Positions 1 to 10,582 of a DNA stretch of 64,000 bases are shown in pieces. A program made the position numbers and the translations under genes. The notes beneath the pieces are model-generated. The model was given only the letters and a program-made list of their open reading frames with translations. It searched no databases and was not told the DNA's origin. Positions within the stretch are counted from its first letter, which is position 1; each line of letters opens with the position of its first letter. This stretch comes from Annona cherimola (lineage: Eukaryota; Streptophyta; Magnoliopsida; Magnoliales; Annonaceae), in assembly GCA_030490835.1 (NCBI GenBank), contig CM059971.1, positions 49,896,012 to 49,960,011 on the forward strand. The letters are read 5' to 3'.

Positions 1-960
1 CAACCTGAAGTAAACCCTAGGGAACAAGTGTAGGCAGTTACCTTATGGAGTGGAAAGCAACTCGACCTATCTCAACCACCTCAAATTGACATTGAAAAGG
101 AGACCGAGCAGGGATAGAAGCAAGAAGATGAGCCACAACCTAAACCAGTAGTAGAGAAGTCGTACGTCCTACCACCTCCTTACAAGCCTCCTCTTCCCTT
201 CCCTCAAATGCAAAGACAGGCAAAACTTCCAAATCATTTTGAGAAATTTTTCAACACTCAAAAACCTATCAATCAACGTGTCATTTATTGACATGATCTC
301 TCAGATGCCAACTTATGCAAAATTCCTAAAGGAGATACTGTCTAATAAAAGAAAGCTCGAGGAGTACGAAACCATTGCACTCACTGAGAAGTGCAGCGCC
401 ATCTTGCAGAACAAGCTTCCTGAAAAGCTAAAAGATCCTGGGAACTTTTCTATTCCTTGTGCTCTTGGGAATGTACAAATTACCGAACTAGTGATCTCAG
501 AACTAGTGTAAGTCTGATCCCTCTCTCCGTTTGTAAAAAGCTAAACATCGACAATTCAAAATTAACTTCTATGTCTCTCCAACTGGCCGATCGATCAATC
601 AAATTTTCAGTTGGCATTCTTGAAGATGTTCCTTTGAAATTCGGCAAGTTGTTCATCCCGGTCGACTTTGTAGTCCTCGACATGGAGGAGGACCGCCAAA
701 TTCCAATCATTCTTAGACGACCTTTCTTAGCTATCGCTGGAGCCATCATAGACGTCAAGAATGATCAACTTTCTCTGACAGTTGGAGATGAAAAATGGAA
801 TTCAACCTTTTCTCAGTCATGAAAATCCCTCTCTCGATAACTCTTGTTTACGAGTTGACGTGGTCAATAAGTCAACAGACAAAGGAATTTCAAGTAACCT
901 AACTCAGATGTGCACGAGTAAAGGAGAAGCTGCGGAAGACTTGAATCAATAAGTTGCTAA
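1..960 (+). pseudogene. gag C-terminus and aspartic protease, Athila-like
   Basis: Open segments at 239-511 and 457-822 together cover the gag/protease junction. The first has MPTYAKFLKEILSNKRKLEE and AILQNKLPEKLKDPG, typical of plant Athila/Tat gag just before protease. The second has the protease core and PIILRRPFLAIAGAIID, the retropepsin flap and C-terminal region. The protease would process Gag-Pol in virus-like particles. The frame breaks near 480-500, exactly over the catalytic motif: the expected D-L-G-A reads D-L-R-T, so the active site is lost as well as the frame. Further stops occur upstream, for example at about 115. This is a decayed remnant. Confidence 0.75.
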
Positions 961-2947
961 ATCTGTGGCAACATCTGAAAGTGGGAGATCGAAACAACAA
1001 AAATCTGATGAACAAAAGAGAAAAGCTAACAAACTGGTAACTATTCGTTCTCCTTCTTGTCGTTCTTTTAAAACTAATTGCAGCGGTTCATTGGCAGGAA
1101 AAGTTCTCAAGCAAATATGAAAGCCAATTCAAAGAACGATGAATGCGAGAAAATCTGAAGGCAAGAAAAAGAATCAGGGAAATGAAAAAGTTGGAGTTGG
1201 TTGACATAAGATGATCAATCTGAAGTCAGACTGACGACTTTAAACCAAGCACTTCGGGGGGCAACCTGAACTTTTCCTTTTTCTTTTAGGGGAGTCTTAG
1301 TTTTAGTTTTTCTTTTTGTTTCTTTTATTTTAGAATTTTGATACTTTTTAATTTGGAGCTTTATTGGTTACTTTTCAGAGCCTACTTAGAAGGAAGCACC
1401 ATGGGATGAAAATTTGGTTCAACTCGCCAAAATAGGGAAGGTAACATCTCATATTTTTTATGATTACTCCCTTTATTTGATGGTGTGATTTACATTGAGG
1501 ACAATTTCAATTTCAAGTGTGGGGATGAATGTGTTGCATTAATTTTTCTAACTATTTCTCGCACCATCTTGAAAATTATAATTTTTGTCACATCTTGAAA
1601 AATGAAAATTTTCAAGTGTGGGGGTGAATGTGTTGCATTAATTTTTATAGCTATTTCTTGCACCATCTTGAAAATTATAATTTTTGTCACATCTTGAAAA
1701 ATTTTGAAATTTTTTGATAATTCTTGCATAAATTGGGATATTAGATTGATTGAGACCTCACTTTGAACTCTTGTATGTAAGCAAACCATACTTGGAATTT
1801 CAAAATCTTTGAGTTAGGAAAGAACCTTAATGAGATGTTAAATTTTTTTTGAGCATGTACTTGTTGAAAATACTTGGATTTTTGTCCTGAATCACTTGAT
1901 GAAACTGATATACAAATGAACCAATTTTGTTTTCTTTCAAAATTAGAATAATCCACTCTAATTTATCAAAAGTTGTTTCTAATACACACAATTGTCATCT
2001 AAGAAGGTAGTTTTTCTTAATAAATACATGAAAAATTTTATTCTAGTTGAGAATTTTTAAAGCCAAAACTCAAATTAACCAATTCATGGACATGATTAAG
2101 GCCTTTTTTTATGAGCTTATCTTTGAAAGTATAACAGTTATTTACCCCTATTGAGCCTGAACTTAAATTTTTCCTAAACCATAATTCCCACTCAGTTGAA
2201 CCAACTTTGAAATTGAATTCTGAGCTGAAAAGTGAAACGGGAATAAGGTTTAATCTCCTGATTGTGCAAATAATGAAAATGACTTCCTAGATACCCTGAA
2301 ATATAGTGAGGAAAATTATTGCCGGACTTGGTAAAAAAAACCTGCTAAACCAAGGGTAAGAACAGGCTTGAAAGAGAATGAAAGCACTAAATGTGGGGGT
2401 AATTTTATTTCCTGTTGCAAAATGAGGCTCAAATCATGTGGAGACGGTTCAATTTTTGAAATTTTTTTTGAAATTTTATTTCTTGTACCAAACCTAACCG
2501 TTATCCTACTAAGTCCTTATGATCCTATGAATTGGCTAATTAAGTTGGTAGAGGAAATTTAAATGTAAAAATTTGATTAGATGTATATGAGGTAATTTGA
2601 CTAATATTTTCTGCATTACTACCATTACTTGAATTATTGAATATGTGTATTTAATAACCAACCAAAAGGGGATGATATCTGATAATTAGGAGTTTATTGC
2701 GAGAGTTTTTGAACTCTTAACGATTGAAAACAAATTAGGTGACAGGGAATACAGTATTAGTCATGTGAGAAGGGATTGTTAACCGAGATTTTCAAAGAGT
2801 GTCATGTTTCAAAATTTTTAGTTTAATACTCTCATTAGTTTTTGATGATTGGCTAAACATTTATTTTCACTTTTTGGTCGAAGTTTTGAAATTTTGCAAT
2901 CTGTTCTTGAATTCCTTTGTATTTGCTTGAGGACAAGCAAAAGTTCA
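961..2947 (+). other. 3' noncoding region of the Athila-like element
   Basis: No plausible coding region is seen here. A block at about 1230-1272, containing CTTTAAACCAAGC followed by a G-run and GCAACC, matches the conserved sequence that normally follows integrase in Athila elements. The rest is AT-rich. It contains a short tandem duplication around 1510-1720, in which a segment with ATTTTCAAGTGTGGGGGT and TGTTGCATTAATTTT occurs twice. The same region is recognisable in reverse at 17828-19278 and 20967-21180. Confidence 0.65.
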
Positions 2948-2961
2948 AGTGTGGGGGTATT
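2948..2961 (+). promoter_or_regulatory. Polypurine tract of the Athila-like element
   Basis: AAGTGTGGGGGTAT lies directly before the LTR start TGATAATTGG. This is the usual position and sequence type of the plus-strand primer in Athila/Tat elements. A degenerate counterpart sits at 17828-17842 in reverse. Confidence 0.75.
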
Positions 2962-4360
2962 TGATAATTGGAAATTAATAATATATTTTGTGGGCATTTT
3001 ATACCAATTTGATGGGTAATTAATCAAGTTTAATGTGAAATTTACTCTAAAATGTGGTTTTTCAACATTTGGGTATTAAATATTAATTTCAAGTTATTTA
3101 AATAATTTTTGTAATCTTTTGGATTGAAATTACATTTTTATTTGTTACCATGAAATTAAATGGGCTTGAAATAATTTTTTATAATGATAACCCACTAATG
3201 ATTTTGATGAATTAATGATTTAAATATTTTTATGCAGGTTTGTAAGTTCAAGTGGGCCCCACAAGGTCATCTACCTATCTGGATCGTTAAAGCATCAGCA
3301 TCAAATCCATGCTTCCAAGCCGTACATTAATTCAGCACCTAAGCTGAATCATCCAATCATCCCTGGGCCCACCTTAAATCCACCGTCCAAGGCAGAAATT
3401 CTGCACCGTCCAGCAGCCAAAAATCCAGCCGTCCATGCAATGCATCCAGACTATCCATATGCAACGGCTGTCCGAGCTAATCAGTGGCTGAAAGATGGAC
3501 CGTCCAGATTTTTTGAAAAACATCAATAGCTATCCATTTAATACACCACCGAATTAAACCATCCAGGCCATGCAAATTTATGTCCATCACCAAGCTGTCC
3601 ACCATATGAAAAATCTGCGACCAAAAAAATCCAGCACCATTTAATGTTGCAGCCTAGCCATCCATTCTTTTCAATTAGCAATTAGCATTGATCTGAACTG
3701 TCCAAGTTATGCAGCCACTGCCTATTTTTTAGAATTTCAAGCTGTCCATTTTTCTTACGGCTTTAGCATCCAGAAGACGTCTAAGTTATGCTGAATTATA
3801 ATTTAGCACTGAAACATCAAAATTCAGCTGTCCAAGGTTCAGTGGGTCCTAGCATATATCCGTTAATTTAAATGCAATTTTAATGCTGAAATATTCAGCA
3901 TGATCTAACCATCCAAAAATCAGATGCTCCAACCATGAGATCCATGAAGCTGTTCCAAAATTAAGCCGTCCAGGAGCTTAATCCACATCGTCCACCTGAA
4001 ATCCATAAATTAGCCATCCAAGCCTGGCAAATTTCCACCATTCAGATTTCTCAAATCTATCCATTCGTCACCACCTAAGCTGATCTTCACCATCCATACT
4101 TTTTTTTAAAACCATCTTTGCGAATCAGATTAATTCCATGCATTCCACCGCCCATTTATGAAGCAAACCACGTCCATAAGATTCCACCATCCAAATATAA
4201 TTAAAGGCATAAAAATAAATCCTTGTAAGCCACATCCATTCCTTTTCAGGCCGTTCAATTCTGGATGCCGGTTTCTGCCTAACCATGAAATTTTAGGCCA
4301 AATAAAATTCAGCCATTCATCCATCTCCTGCAGTTCAAATTGCGCAATTGTGATCCATTG

Positions 4361-4560
4361 CAATTCAAATTGCGTAGTACAACGCAAGATATGCATCTTC
4401 AACTCATGTTAACAACCCTTATTCACATTGCAATTCAAATTGCGTAGTACAACGCAAGATATGCATCTTCAACTCATGTTAACGACCCTTATTCACATTG
4501 CAATTCAAATTGCGTAGTACAACGCAAAATATGCATCTTCAACTCATGTTAACGACCCTT
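4361..4560 (+). repeat. 70-bp tandem repeat, about 2.9 copies, in the LTR
   Basis: Units begin at 4361, 4431 and 4501, each with CAATTCAAATTGCGTAGTAC. The copies are nearly identical, and the third stops at ACGACCCTT just before the TATA-like box. A related but diverged half-unit lies at about 4325-4360. Confidence 0.9.
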
Positions 4561-4568
4561 ATAAATAA
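4558..4568 (+). promoter_or_regulatory. TATA-like box of the Athila-like LTR
   Basis: CTTATAAATAA sits directly after the tandem repeats and about 60 bp before a GA-rich stretch (4617-4645), a layout consistent with the U3/R boundary. Initiation itself is not shown by the sequence. Confidence 0.5.
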
Positions 4569-4820
4569 GGGATGTGGGCAGCTGTTTGAGGAGATTTTTT
4601 ACACACAGAATTTTGAGGAGAGAGATTTAGAGAGAGAGAGAGGGAGCAAGGAGGTGGAGAGCACGGGCAAGAAGTGGACCGACGAGTTGCGTGGAGCGGC
4701 CGACACACCATCGGGAGCTTCAAACGAATAAGCCTTCCAATCTTTTTCCTTTTTAATTTTTATTGTCTTGTTTAAGATGAATTTGGATTTTAATTTTATT
4801 TTGGACTTAAACATGCTTGG

Positions 4821-4844
4821 CTAAACCCTAAATCTAGGGTTTAG
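4821..4844. repeat. Inverted repeat of telo-box sequence
   Basis: CTAAACCCTA (4821-4830) and TAGGGTTTAG (4835-4844) are perfect reverse complements with a 4-base loop AATC. Each arm contains the plant telo-box AAACCCTA. A further TAGGGTTT occurs at about 5200. Confidence 0.85.
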
Positions 4845-7333
4845 AATGTAGCATGCGTACAATGTAGCGTGGTGTGAGTTTTTAATTTATTTATAATGGA
4901 TATTGTTATTAATTTAATATCTTGTGATTTTTATGCTTGCTTTGTACATGAGCCCGTACCTTGGCATGATTTTATATATTAGGTGACGGAACCGAGAGGT
5001 GAAAATCTAATATGCGATAATCAAGATATTAAGCCTGAAAATCTAAGACCATGAGAATGGGCGTGATGACCTTGAAGAATTCCATGAATAAACCACAGAA
5101 CTTAATGGATTCTAATTAACTTAATCCCATGAGAATAGGTGATTAAGAAAATTAGGGTACACCTTGTAGGTTTTGAGAGAAGGTGCAAAAATAAATTAGG
5201 GTTTGTTCTCCTTTAACAAATAATATCCAGATTAAATAATTATACCCCTATCCATTGCAAAAAACGCATGTGAAATCCTAGATCCTAGGTACTCGCACTC
5301 TCGTTCTCTACCCATTCTAATTTTCATTTTTCTCTTCCCATTTTTCTACTTCTTTTCTATTTTATTTACGATATTCCCTTCCCACTTTTCTATTTTATTC
5401 GACACGAAAGCATTTATAAGAAAAATTTATAGTCCTGAATTCCCTGTGGATCGATAATTTATATACTACAATCTACGACCCATGCACTTGCGGTGAGATT
5501 GCGAACAATAGATTAAAATAAATGATACATGGATGAATTAAATGGTAAAATACCCTAAATTTAAGACACATGGGACGTCCAACATGGGGGTGGACAAAAA
5601 ATGCACAAATCTGAATTTTTATGGACCCGTAATGTGAACGTCCAAAGGGTGTCTAAAGGGTACCCAAACGTGCAAGGAAAGTTGCTATTTTGGAGCAACT
5701 AATTTATGGACTTTGAATATGTGAAATTACCCTAAATTTGGGATAAGAAAAGTATGATTAAGGGCTGGAATTAAAGGTTTAAAAATCTGTTTTGAAACAT
5801 ATGTCAAAAGGGACGTTGAATGTGAGAAAGAATGGTGCCAAAGTTGCTATTTGGGACCATATGATTAAGGGATTAAAATTCCATGAAAATAACTTAAAGT
5901 ATGTGCTAATTAAGTGATTTAATTAATCCATGAGGGAGGATAAGTTTCTATTTTGAAAAATATTAAAAAAACATAACATATGTGTTGTAAGATGGGTATA
6001 CATTAAAGGATATGTATGAATGAATGATAAATGACTTATATGAATTGCTAAAATGCAAAAATGCATGAATATGTGATGAAATGAATGATTAAATTGCTAT
6101 TTTGATAAATAATTATAATCTCAAGTTTTGATATTGATATATAAGGCTTAAGATATCAAATATGTGCTTAAAATGAGCCCGATGTAAGAAATGTGAAAAA
6201 TATGTAACAAATGATAAATGGGAGGTAATGAACCTTCATATAATGATTTAATGGAAGGGTTATAATGTATTTAAATGTTTACCCTACATAAGGGTATTAA
6301 AAATGAATGAATGGATGATATGATATATAAGCTATGTTGCTATGTCTGAACACCCAACTTGAAATACAAGTGGGTTATGTAAGCTAATAGAAATCATATG
6401 GGACATACATATGACTTAAGAAATATGAAGTTGAGAAACCTTACTTGAACTTGATTGTTGAAATCTCAAGTGAGTGTTACCCAAGTGTTTTGAATGATTA
6501 AAAGGAGATTAAATGCCTTAGGTTAGGATATTGAGTCAAGTGAATGACTCTTGAGTCAAATGAATGACTCATCATTGAAAAATATGAAAATATATGTGAC
6601 TTAAGAGATGAAAGTGTTCATCTCGAAGAAAAATTGAGTAAAGTTGAATTACTCAAAGTCACATATAGTTTAAGATCATGTAAGGATTGGGAACAAGTGA
6701 TTGAATACCCTAGACTTGGGTATTTAATAGAATAAATGAATATGTATTATGATTACAAAGGTTATACATGTATATGTATGTAACCATTAAGAAAGATAAA
6801 TATTAATGGTCACTAAGAAGGGTAAATGGTATTTGCTATAAGCTAACTAGCTATAGTAAAGGCAAAAGATTGAAAACCCTAGACTTAGGGTTGAATAGAA
6901 AAAAAAAGATTGACCAAGCATGAAGGTTATATAGACGTGAATATGCATATATGAATGTTCAAAGATATGATGTATAAATAGAAAAAAGTGTTTAAAGTTA
7001 ACTTGCTTGGGATTAAATGCAAGTTGAAAATCCTATGGCATATATATGCCTATGTTATTGAGATATATGAGTGGAATGAAGAAAATGAACCACTAACTAA
7101 GATTTCATAGTTATGTGGTTGTCAAAAGACCTATGAATAAGTCAATATATATATATATATGTCCATTAACAAGGGTGAAAATGGATATGCATTTCAAAGA
7201 AATGATTGATAAGAAAATAGCTTGCTACAAAAGTATGAATGTGTATCTTGAATAATTTCAAGAGATTCATACACAAGATATAAGTATAGAAGGAGAGAAA
7301 CAACCCATCTATTAAATTTATATGGGTATGAGG

Positions 7334-7449
7334 TTATTGGGAAATGTAAGTACTAATGTCAAAGAAAGAATGATTTAAAGTTAACCATATGGTATTGGGA
7401 AATGTAAGTACTAATGTAAAAGAAAGAATGATTTAAAGTTAACCATATG
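7334..7449 (+). repeat. 58-bp tandem duplication
   Basis: Two near-identical units with ATTGGGAAATGTAAGTACTA start at 7336 and 7394, differing at about one position. It lies inside the truncated Tekay-like LTR. Confidence 0.85.
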
Positions 7450-7680
7450 GGATTAAAAACCATATGACACGTATATGCAAAAAAAGTAAGGCATGCAAGC
7501 ACAACATATGATGAAAATGTATAAGGTAATCATGTTTACTTGTCTAGAAAAAAGACAAGGAAAGGATGGAAGGTGCAAAACGATCGCCATAGGTAAGCAA
7601 GCAAGACTTTTGAAAATGATATTTTATTTTCAAATGTTAAAATGTTTTCAAGTGATTTCACTTGAATGTTTCTAACGTTA

Positions 7681-7700
7681 TTTAAGGGTGGCCATCCCTT
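7681..7700. repeat. Conserved LTR palindrome (Tekay-like)
   Basis: TTTAAGGGTGGCCATCCCTT is an imperfect palindrome centred on TGGCCA. Counterparts are at 25350-25370 and 58334-58356 in the same relative place in the other Tekay LTRs. Confidence 0.7.
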
Positions 7701-9055
7701 CATCTCTTTATTACGAATTGATAACTGTTTTTAATGAAATGATTGGTTAAAATTTTCTCTATTTGAAAATGGCATGCTAGCATGAATTTAAATGATGTTT
7801 CAATGAAACGATATTCAAATGGATGGTGAAAATAATTCTCTACATGAGAATGACAAGTTATCCTATGTAAGAGGTATATAATGTCGGGGTGACTAAAAGT
7901 CATGCATAGATTAGAAATCAAGTAGGCTAGTTAAGGCAGAAGCAGGACATGAGGTCCGCCCTTAACATTGCCAAGTCAGAAGGTCCAACTTCATAGATGA
8001 AAAGGATCATGTTATGAAAGGATGTTTCTCGAGCTAGCGTACTCTCACATGAATGATCATGTTATGAATGGAAATGATGCATTTGCATATCCAATGTTTA
8101 TGAAATGCTCAAAAATTAGGATTGAAAAAGTTTACACGAATGGTTTACGAATGGTTTATGATAGTTTATGAAAAGGTTTCTGTTCCGTTGGTAGTTGATT
8201 ACTTGTTAAGTATCTCCTACCAGATGGAAAGAAATGCATTTACATAAAAATGAAAGATGCTTGCTTATTGAGTTTCGACTCATTTTTTATTTTTCCAACC
8301 TTAAACAGGTACAGGTAAATTCAAGTGATGGAAAACATGTTCTCGCTGAGAAAAAGGATTTCAAAGGTTTGTAATCCTTTGTATGTGAAATATGAGTAAG
8401 TGCCCTATTGTGATCTAGGGTTTATGATTATGATAAAATAATAGATTACACACATATAATTTGAATGTGTAAGGAAAAACAACCTTACACCATGAAAGGC
8501 GAATATGATACCACAGAGCTTGGTATCCTTTATGATTGAGAAAGTAAAAGATTAGATTGTAAATGCCTTGTGTAGATATGATATGACTGAGACAAGAAAT
8601 GCCTTAAATGATAAGTGCTTGTATGCTAAGAGTTGATAGATTTTTGTTATTGACATGGAATGAAAAGGCTTGATATCACAGAGCTTGATATCCAAGCAAA
8701 GATTGGTAGTATCTTATTAACATGGAATGTTTGGATTATGTATGCATGGAATGAAAAGGAAACAATTAGGTTAAGAGGACAGTTAATGTAAAAAAGCAAG
8801 TTGTAATGTTAAGAATGAAATGTGCACTTGATTTGTGCAATTGATTACAAGTGTATTGCCGCTTGTAAGATGAATGGAATGAAACATAAAGAAATAAAAT
8901 GATGAACGAAAAGGAATGAAACGAAAAAAAATTTGGACGAGATCCAATCAAGAACCCACCGCGTGATCAGAGCAACAATCCTGATTCACATTTACCAATC
9001 GATAAGATCTTGGAGTAGGGCTTAAAATGTGACGTCTCGGGTTGGGGGCGCGACA

Positions 9056-9532
9056 ACATTCGACTCCATAGGAGTAAATATCATCATACTTATTCAATTT
9101 TCATCATTTTGCCTATCTAGGCTATTATTAAGTCCTGATATATTCATTAAAAATCTGATGGACGGCCGGATGTCTTCTGATCTACATGATCAAGGGTGGT
9201 CATGCGGCTAATCAGCATGGACGGGCATGGTTTCATAATGGCCTGGATATTTTATGGGGCCCGCAACTAGGATTTTGCCAATTGATCTGGACGGTGGATT
9301 AATATGGGCAGCAGGTCACGTGACTTGATGGGGGACCCTCAATGTGAAATTAAACCCTTCGGTCGCTGGATTTGATGGAGATTAATGGAGTGGATTTCTT
9401 TTGCACAGCTTTCATATACATGGATGAGATAAATACTTGAACATATTCACCTGACATGGCATATTTATGTGGGGCCCACTTGCTGCAATTTATTTTTCCT
9501 GCATAAAAAAAATAAATGTTTTAAGTCATTAA
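9056..9532 (-). repeat. Athila-like LTR, left piece (3' LTR of the minus element)
   Basis: From about 9149 it matches 59840-60230 closely (for example TCAAGGGTGGTCATGCGGCT in both). It is cut at 9532 by Sirevirus A; its last five bases ATTAA are the target duplication repeated at 17575-17579. 9056-9148 is of unknown origin. Confidence 0.75.
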
Positions 9533-10534
9533 TGTTGGAAATATGTGGAAAATAAGCCAAGTCTATGTTTTGATGATTAACAAATCAATTTGAGTAAGTT
9601 TTGGTACTAACATGTTTGTGGAAATGACTTAAGGTTATAAATTTGAAGAATATGAAGCATGGCAAGTCAACTCGATTTCCAAGTCAACTCAGGCTTCGAC
9701 TTAGGCCAAGTCGATCCCCAAGTCGACTCAAGAAGCGACTTCAAAACGTCATTTCCTTCCAGAGTTGAAATCGAGAACGAGAACTGCCGAAGTCGCATCC
9801 CAAGTCGACTTCGCTTGCGACTTGAGGTGAAGTCGCAGACCAAGTCGACTCCAGTCGCGACTTGGAGGCGTCATTTCTGTCCAGAGTTGAAATCACAATT
9901 ATAAAAGGCATTCAATATGAACGAGGAGGGTAGCTGAGAATCATTGAATGTGCATAACTCCTATCTTCAAGAGCATTAAGTGATCAAGCCAACATTTAGA
10001 AGAAGAACTTTGCTTCCAAACTGTCAAGAGCTGCTTGCTGAATCTCTAAGTCTACACTACAAGTTCTTCTTTGCGCCAAAACTGCCTCTACACAACAGTA
10101 ACGTGTAGAAACTTTCTTTAATTCTTATTGTTGTATTGAACTTGATTTAGTTTGGGTAACTAAGATCAAGTGTAAGCAAAGTAGTGTGTGATTGGAGTGG
10201 AACTCGTCACCTACTTGTGTTGTGGTTGTATATGCCCCCTAGAGCTAGAATCTAGAAGAGAGTGGAGACTCTAGTTGTATTCTCAGAATACATAGTGGAA
10301 CCCAAGTCACAAGGGGTGTGAGCTTGGAAGAGTGGAGTAGGGAGGTTGCCCGAACCACTATAAAATCTTGTGTGTTCATTTTTATTTCTGCTCTTTACAT
10401 TATTGCTCTCATTTTGTTTCTTCATAAAGGGGACTAGATTAATCCGGGGTAAAGTTTCTGTTTAAGTTGTAAATTTTTAAATACCCAATTCACCCCTCCC
10501 CTCTTGGGTAATTGCCATTAACTCGGGACCAACA
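9533..10534 (+). repeat. 5' LTR of Sirevirus A (internally deleted)
   Basis: 1,002 bp against 1,730 bp for its 3' partner. The missing part corresponds to about 16208-16883 of the 3' LTR, so half of the GTCGAC array and the promoter-proximal hairpin are gone, while the TATA box (9900-9906) is kept. Confidence 0.9.
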
Positions 10535-10536
10535 AG

Positions 10537-10548
10537 TGGTATCAGAGT
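10537..10548 (+). promoter_or_regulatory. Primer-binding site of Sirevirus A
   Basis: TGGTATCAGAGT is two bases after the LTR end. It matches the plant initiator tRNA-Met 3' end except that the last base is T where the other copies have C. Confidence 0.9.
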
Positions 10549-10582
10549 AGGTCTTTGAGCTATACCAAAGAGATCTTTTAAT

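Larger units (their letters stand above)
1..5507 (+). mobile_element. Athila-like Ty3/gypsy element, plus strand, 3' part
   Basis: This element enters from the left edge. In order it shows the end of gag, a retroviral-type aspartic protease, a long noncoding 3' region, a polypurine tract and a 3' LTR. The lineage call rests on the protease (motif PIILRRPFLAIAGAIIDVK), the conserved post-pol block near 1230-1272 and the PPT AAGTGTGGGGGTAT followed by TGATAATTGG. No reverse transcriptase, RNase H or integrase lies between protease and PPT. The same arrangement recurs in the minus-strand copy at 17828-22655, so this looks like a non-autonomous subfamily. The right end is approximate because no second LTR of this copy is in the window. 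Confidence 0.75.
2962..5507 (+). repeat. 3' LTR of the Athila-like element
   Basis: The LTR begins TGATAATTGG after the PPT. The start is confirmed by two minus-strand copies that end in the reverse complement, at 17827 and 60476. The right end is inferred from the typical LTR-end block near 5440-5507 (CCTGTGGATCG, then ACGACCCATGCACTTGCGG) and a terminal CA at 5507. Inside are a stretch crowded with ATCCA and GTCCA words (3280-4120), a 70-bp tandem repeat (4361-4560), a TATA-like box and an inverted telo-box (4821-4844). No gene is seen. The exact right end could be off by tens of bases. Confidence 0.7.
5508..9055 (+). repeat. Truncated Tekay-like LTR
   Basis: This is 3.5 kb without a credible gene. 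It shares landmarks in the same order with the Tekay LTRs at 24649-26190 and 57855-59314: a GGTAAGCAAGC site near 7592, the GGCCATCCCTT palindrome at 7681, a GTTTCGACTCA segment near 8273, and the LTR terminus ending GGGGGCGCGACA at 9055. No PBS follows 9055, so it is a solo or truncated LTR. The left end lacks TG and directly abuts the Athila-like LTR, so the first part is missing. It is a divergent family member. The reversed end of a close relative begins at 63656. Confidence 0.65.

Noticed and set aside
4158..4412. Overlapping 84- and 90-codon frames in the Athila-like LTR
   Set aside because: They lie inside the LTR on both strands across repeated words, with no domain or coding pattern.
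7140..7162. TA microsatellite as a feature of interest
   Set aside because: Short simple repeat in AT-rich LTR sequence; nothing beyond expectation.
5508..9055. Host gene in the 3.5-kb AT-rich region
   Set aside because: Only short frames, and landmarks match Tekay LTRs; it is best explained as LTR sequence.
10537..10560. tRNA gene at TGGTATCAGAG (also at 27894, 38853 and 56265)
   Set aside because: Only the sequence complementary to the tRNA-Met 3' end is present, next to an LTR end; these are primer-binding sites, not tRNA genes.
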